A DNA stretch of 8,148 nt from Bacteroidales bacterium. Lineage in GTDB: Bacteria; Bacteroidota; Bacteroidia; Bacteroidales; BM520. This document shows, in pieces, positions 7,701-8,148 of this stretch (position 1 is the stretch's first letter; every line of letters starts with the position of its first letter). The translations under genes and the position numbers were made by a program. The notes beneath the pieces were generated by a model. That model was not told the origin of the DNA. It made no database searches and was given only the letters and a program-made list of their open reading frames with translations. The stretch covers positions 1 through 8,148 of the forward strand of contig JAQVPY010000093.1 in the NCBI GenBank assembly GCA_028701815.1, in the 5' to 3' direction.

Positions 7701-8148
7701 AGGAATAAGGTCGTCAAGGATTATCCTCGTTTCCGATACGATGAAAACCCTTACTAATGCGCTTTTTGACGTGGCCAACAAAATATTTATGTCGTCGTCG
7801 GGTTGAGCTGTCGTTTTGTCGGTGAACAAAATAATTCCCGATTTGTTAAAAGTAGGTGTGTCACCTTTTACACAAACGTTAAAATAGAAGTTTTCAGAGA
7901 CTGTTTTGCCGTATCCGTCTTTTGTTGTAGCTTCTATTACATAATATCCTGTTTCGAGGCTTAATGAGTTTACGTCAATGATGCCATCGTTGCAGGTGAA
8001 TTTTTTAAGTTCTTTTCCCTTGATCCATTTTGTGTAATCCTGTTCGTCAAGGTATTGGTCTTTTGGCAGCAAATCGTTAAATTCTTTTTGAGAATAAACA
8101 AATTTGTCGGGGGGAGTTTGGTTGATACTTGGTCGTAAAGGGTTCGCT
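4740..8148 (-). CDS. Alpha-2-macroglobulin family protein (YfaS/MG2 type), C-terminal 1135 codons
   Basis: Bacterial alpha-2-macroglobulins are large envelope proteins thought to trap proteases. The reading frame is open to the right edge, so the signal peptide and first macroglobulin domains lie outside. With residue 1 at the edge, residues about 100-245 match the bait-region domain (DNRQYS, LASMYDMSLDFF). A linker at 322-362 could be the bait. The A2M domain follows (RRDFRETAFFYPQL, FTAPESLTKWKF; 361-396). An alpha/alpha toroid spans about 580-920 (ETPWVLEAE, QQSDGGFPWIQG, WETTRATTEAIYALL). C-terminal macroglobulin/receptor-binding-like domains follow (LKDILPACF, KGTYVIDY, CMYAPEFCGQSEG). 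The thioester motif CxEQ reads FCEQ (593-596, bases 6360-6371), so the usual Cys position is Phe and a Cys sits one residue later. Full-length relatives in Bacteroidota are, from memory, about 1,900 residues. Its TAG stop overlaps the PPDK-like TAA. An internal TTG at 8072 is not the start. Family assignment is strong; activity is inferred. Confidence 0.93.
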   Translation of the reverse strand, partial: ANPLRPSINQTPPDKFVYSQKEFNDLLPKDQYLDEQDYTKWIKGKELKKFTCNDGIIDVNSLSLETGYYVIEATTKDGYGKTVSENFYFNVCVKGDTPTFNKSGIILFTDKTTAQPDDDINILLATSKSALVRVFIVSETRIILDDLIPIKDNKTINIKVSESDRGTIKVFAYSIFDNRQYSESLSIKIPFINKDLDIRLLTEREYIEPNAQEKWKISITNINGIEKNAEVLASMYDMSLDFFITSDYNIGKSGSYSSISRSPFYNSGDFLAYRSYAYRRKIDTKDNIYYTYDNIIEIPEICMSRFFYKTSARNNLSMACCVSDDVIVEAEDTQFVKADTSAGEIAGSEEVPTQRAERSVRRDFRETAFFYPQLKTDEDGTVSFEFTAPESLTKWKFRILAHTKDMSSGYFESEIITQKDIFIQANQPKVLYENDVIDYTARIANLSEKVQSGTAFIKVFDKNGKDITSEVIESNGQKTFSLKSKASQTATWRLTVPKNASILKIRTGADTGSCSDAEEYTIPVLTTKVLITETLPITVNKKGINNYVFKGLRDKFTNNSYSTQSVTLEYSPNPVWYAVQALPYMSDNGNDIFCEQIFGKLYSNLIAGYIIKHNPKIEEVYKQIAASTPDEFISELEKNQELKDILLSETPWVLEAEDEQQQRERLALLFDYNQMSYNISTFANKLSSMQQSDGGFPWIQGMTYPSFYTTLYIITGFCHLMDINIINYGDNGTIKNIIAKGVSFLDSEIVETYDTMKSDKTLDSYHISSSMVSYLYMRSFISDKIVVSNSTKEAYDFFYNKALKGYNSLDLSSQAMAAILFQRSNNNKEAQFLMQSFNERALHSEELGMYWRDLQSTYSYNASIEAAALMIECYAALTNDSGSINEIQRWLLNRKRTTIWETTRATTEAIYALLIGNSAKIAGDYANDAVVIGKKSVDMEGAIPGSGYVKASWIGEEVTKDFANISIEKTSDGTAWASVYWQYLTDYANVTSASAGLSVERKIMRGSLAGDKIVYSEYPSISVIRATDNVIVRMIVKVDRDMEYVHLKDILPACFIPKETISGYRYENGLWYYLNIKDESVNYYIERLSKGTYVIDYHVNIQQSGKFNAGISKIQCMYAPEFCGQSEGSIIFVKD

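Noticed and set aside
8070..8072. TTG at 8072 as start of the alpha-2-macroglobulin gene
   Set aside because: The frame stays open for 25 more codons to the window edge, and the N-terminal domains expected of the family are missing, so the gene continues outside.

Overview
The window looks like chromosome from a Bacteroidota bacterium, most likely Bacteroidales. Three things point there: start codons lack Shine-Dalgarno sequences, the one intergenic region carries TAnnTTTG-type -7 boxes, and the proteins resemble Bacteroidota versions (eukaryote-like IleS with GIHH, a large YfaS-like alpha-2-macroglobulin). This rests on remembered family features, not on a search. There are four protein genes, two of them cut by the window edges. 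I see no tRNA, rRNA, CRISPR array, insertion sequence or prophage signature.

Layout. Bases 1-903 (minus) hold the first 301 codons of isoleucyl-tRNA synthetase; its 3' part lies beyond the left edge. Bases 904-1077 are the only real intergenic region, a very AT-rich divergent promoter region. It has one -7-like box facing each way, an 11-bp perfect inverted repeat that brackets the rightward box, and four alternating copies of TAAGTT/AACTTA. Bases 1078-2166 (plus) encode a Nif3/YqfO-type dinuclear-metal protein. Six bases later, 2173-4743 (plus) encode a large protein related to pyruvate phosphate dikinase (PPDK); the two probably form an operon. Bases 4740-8148 (minus) hold the C-terminal 1135 codons of an alpha-2-macroglobulin-like protein whose N-terminus lies beyond the right edge. 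It converges on the PPDK-like gene, and the two stop codons overlap within 4 bases.

Function. ileS and the Nif3-like gene are housekeeping or broadly conserved. The alpha-2-macroglobulin is expected to be an envelope protein that traps proteases; its usual thioester Cys position holds Phe. The most unusual gene is the PPDK-like one. It keeps an ATP-grasp-like region and a phosphohistidine-like domain with a candidate catalytic His. It lacks a recognisable PEP/pyruvate TIM barrel and ends in about 245 residues of unknown, mostly helical sequence. That suggests either a phosphotransferase with an unknown acceptor or a degenerate regulatory homologue. No complete new multi-gene system is evident; this gene, its pairing with the Nif3-like gene and the shared promoter region are the best leads.
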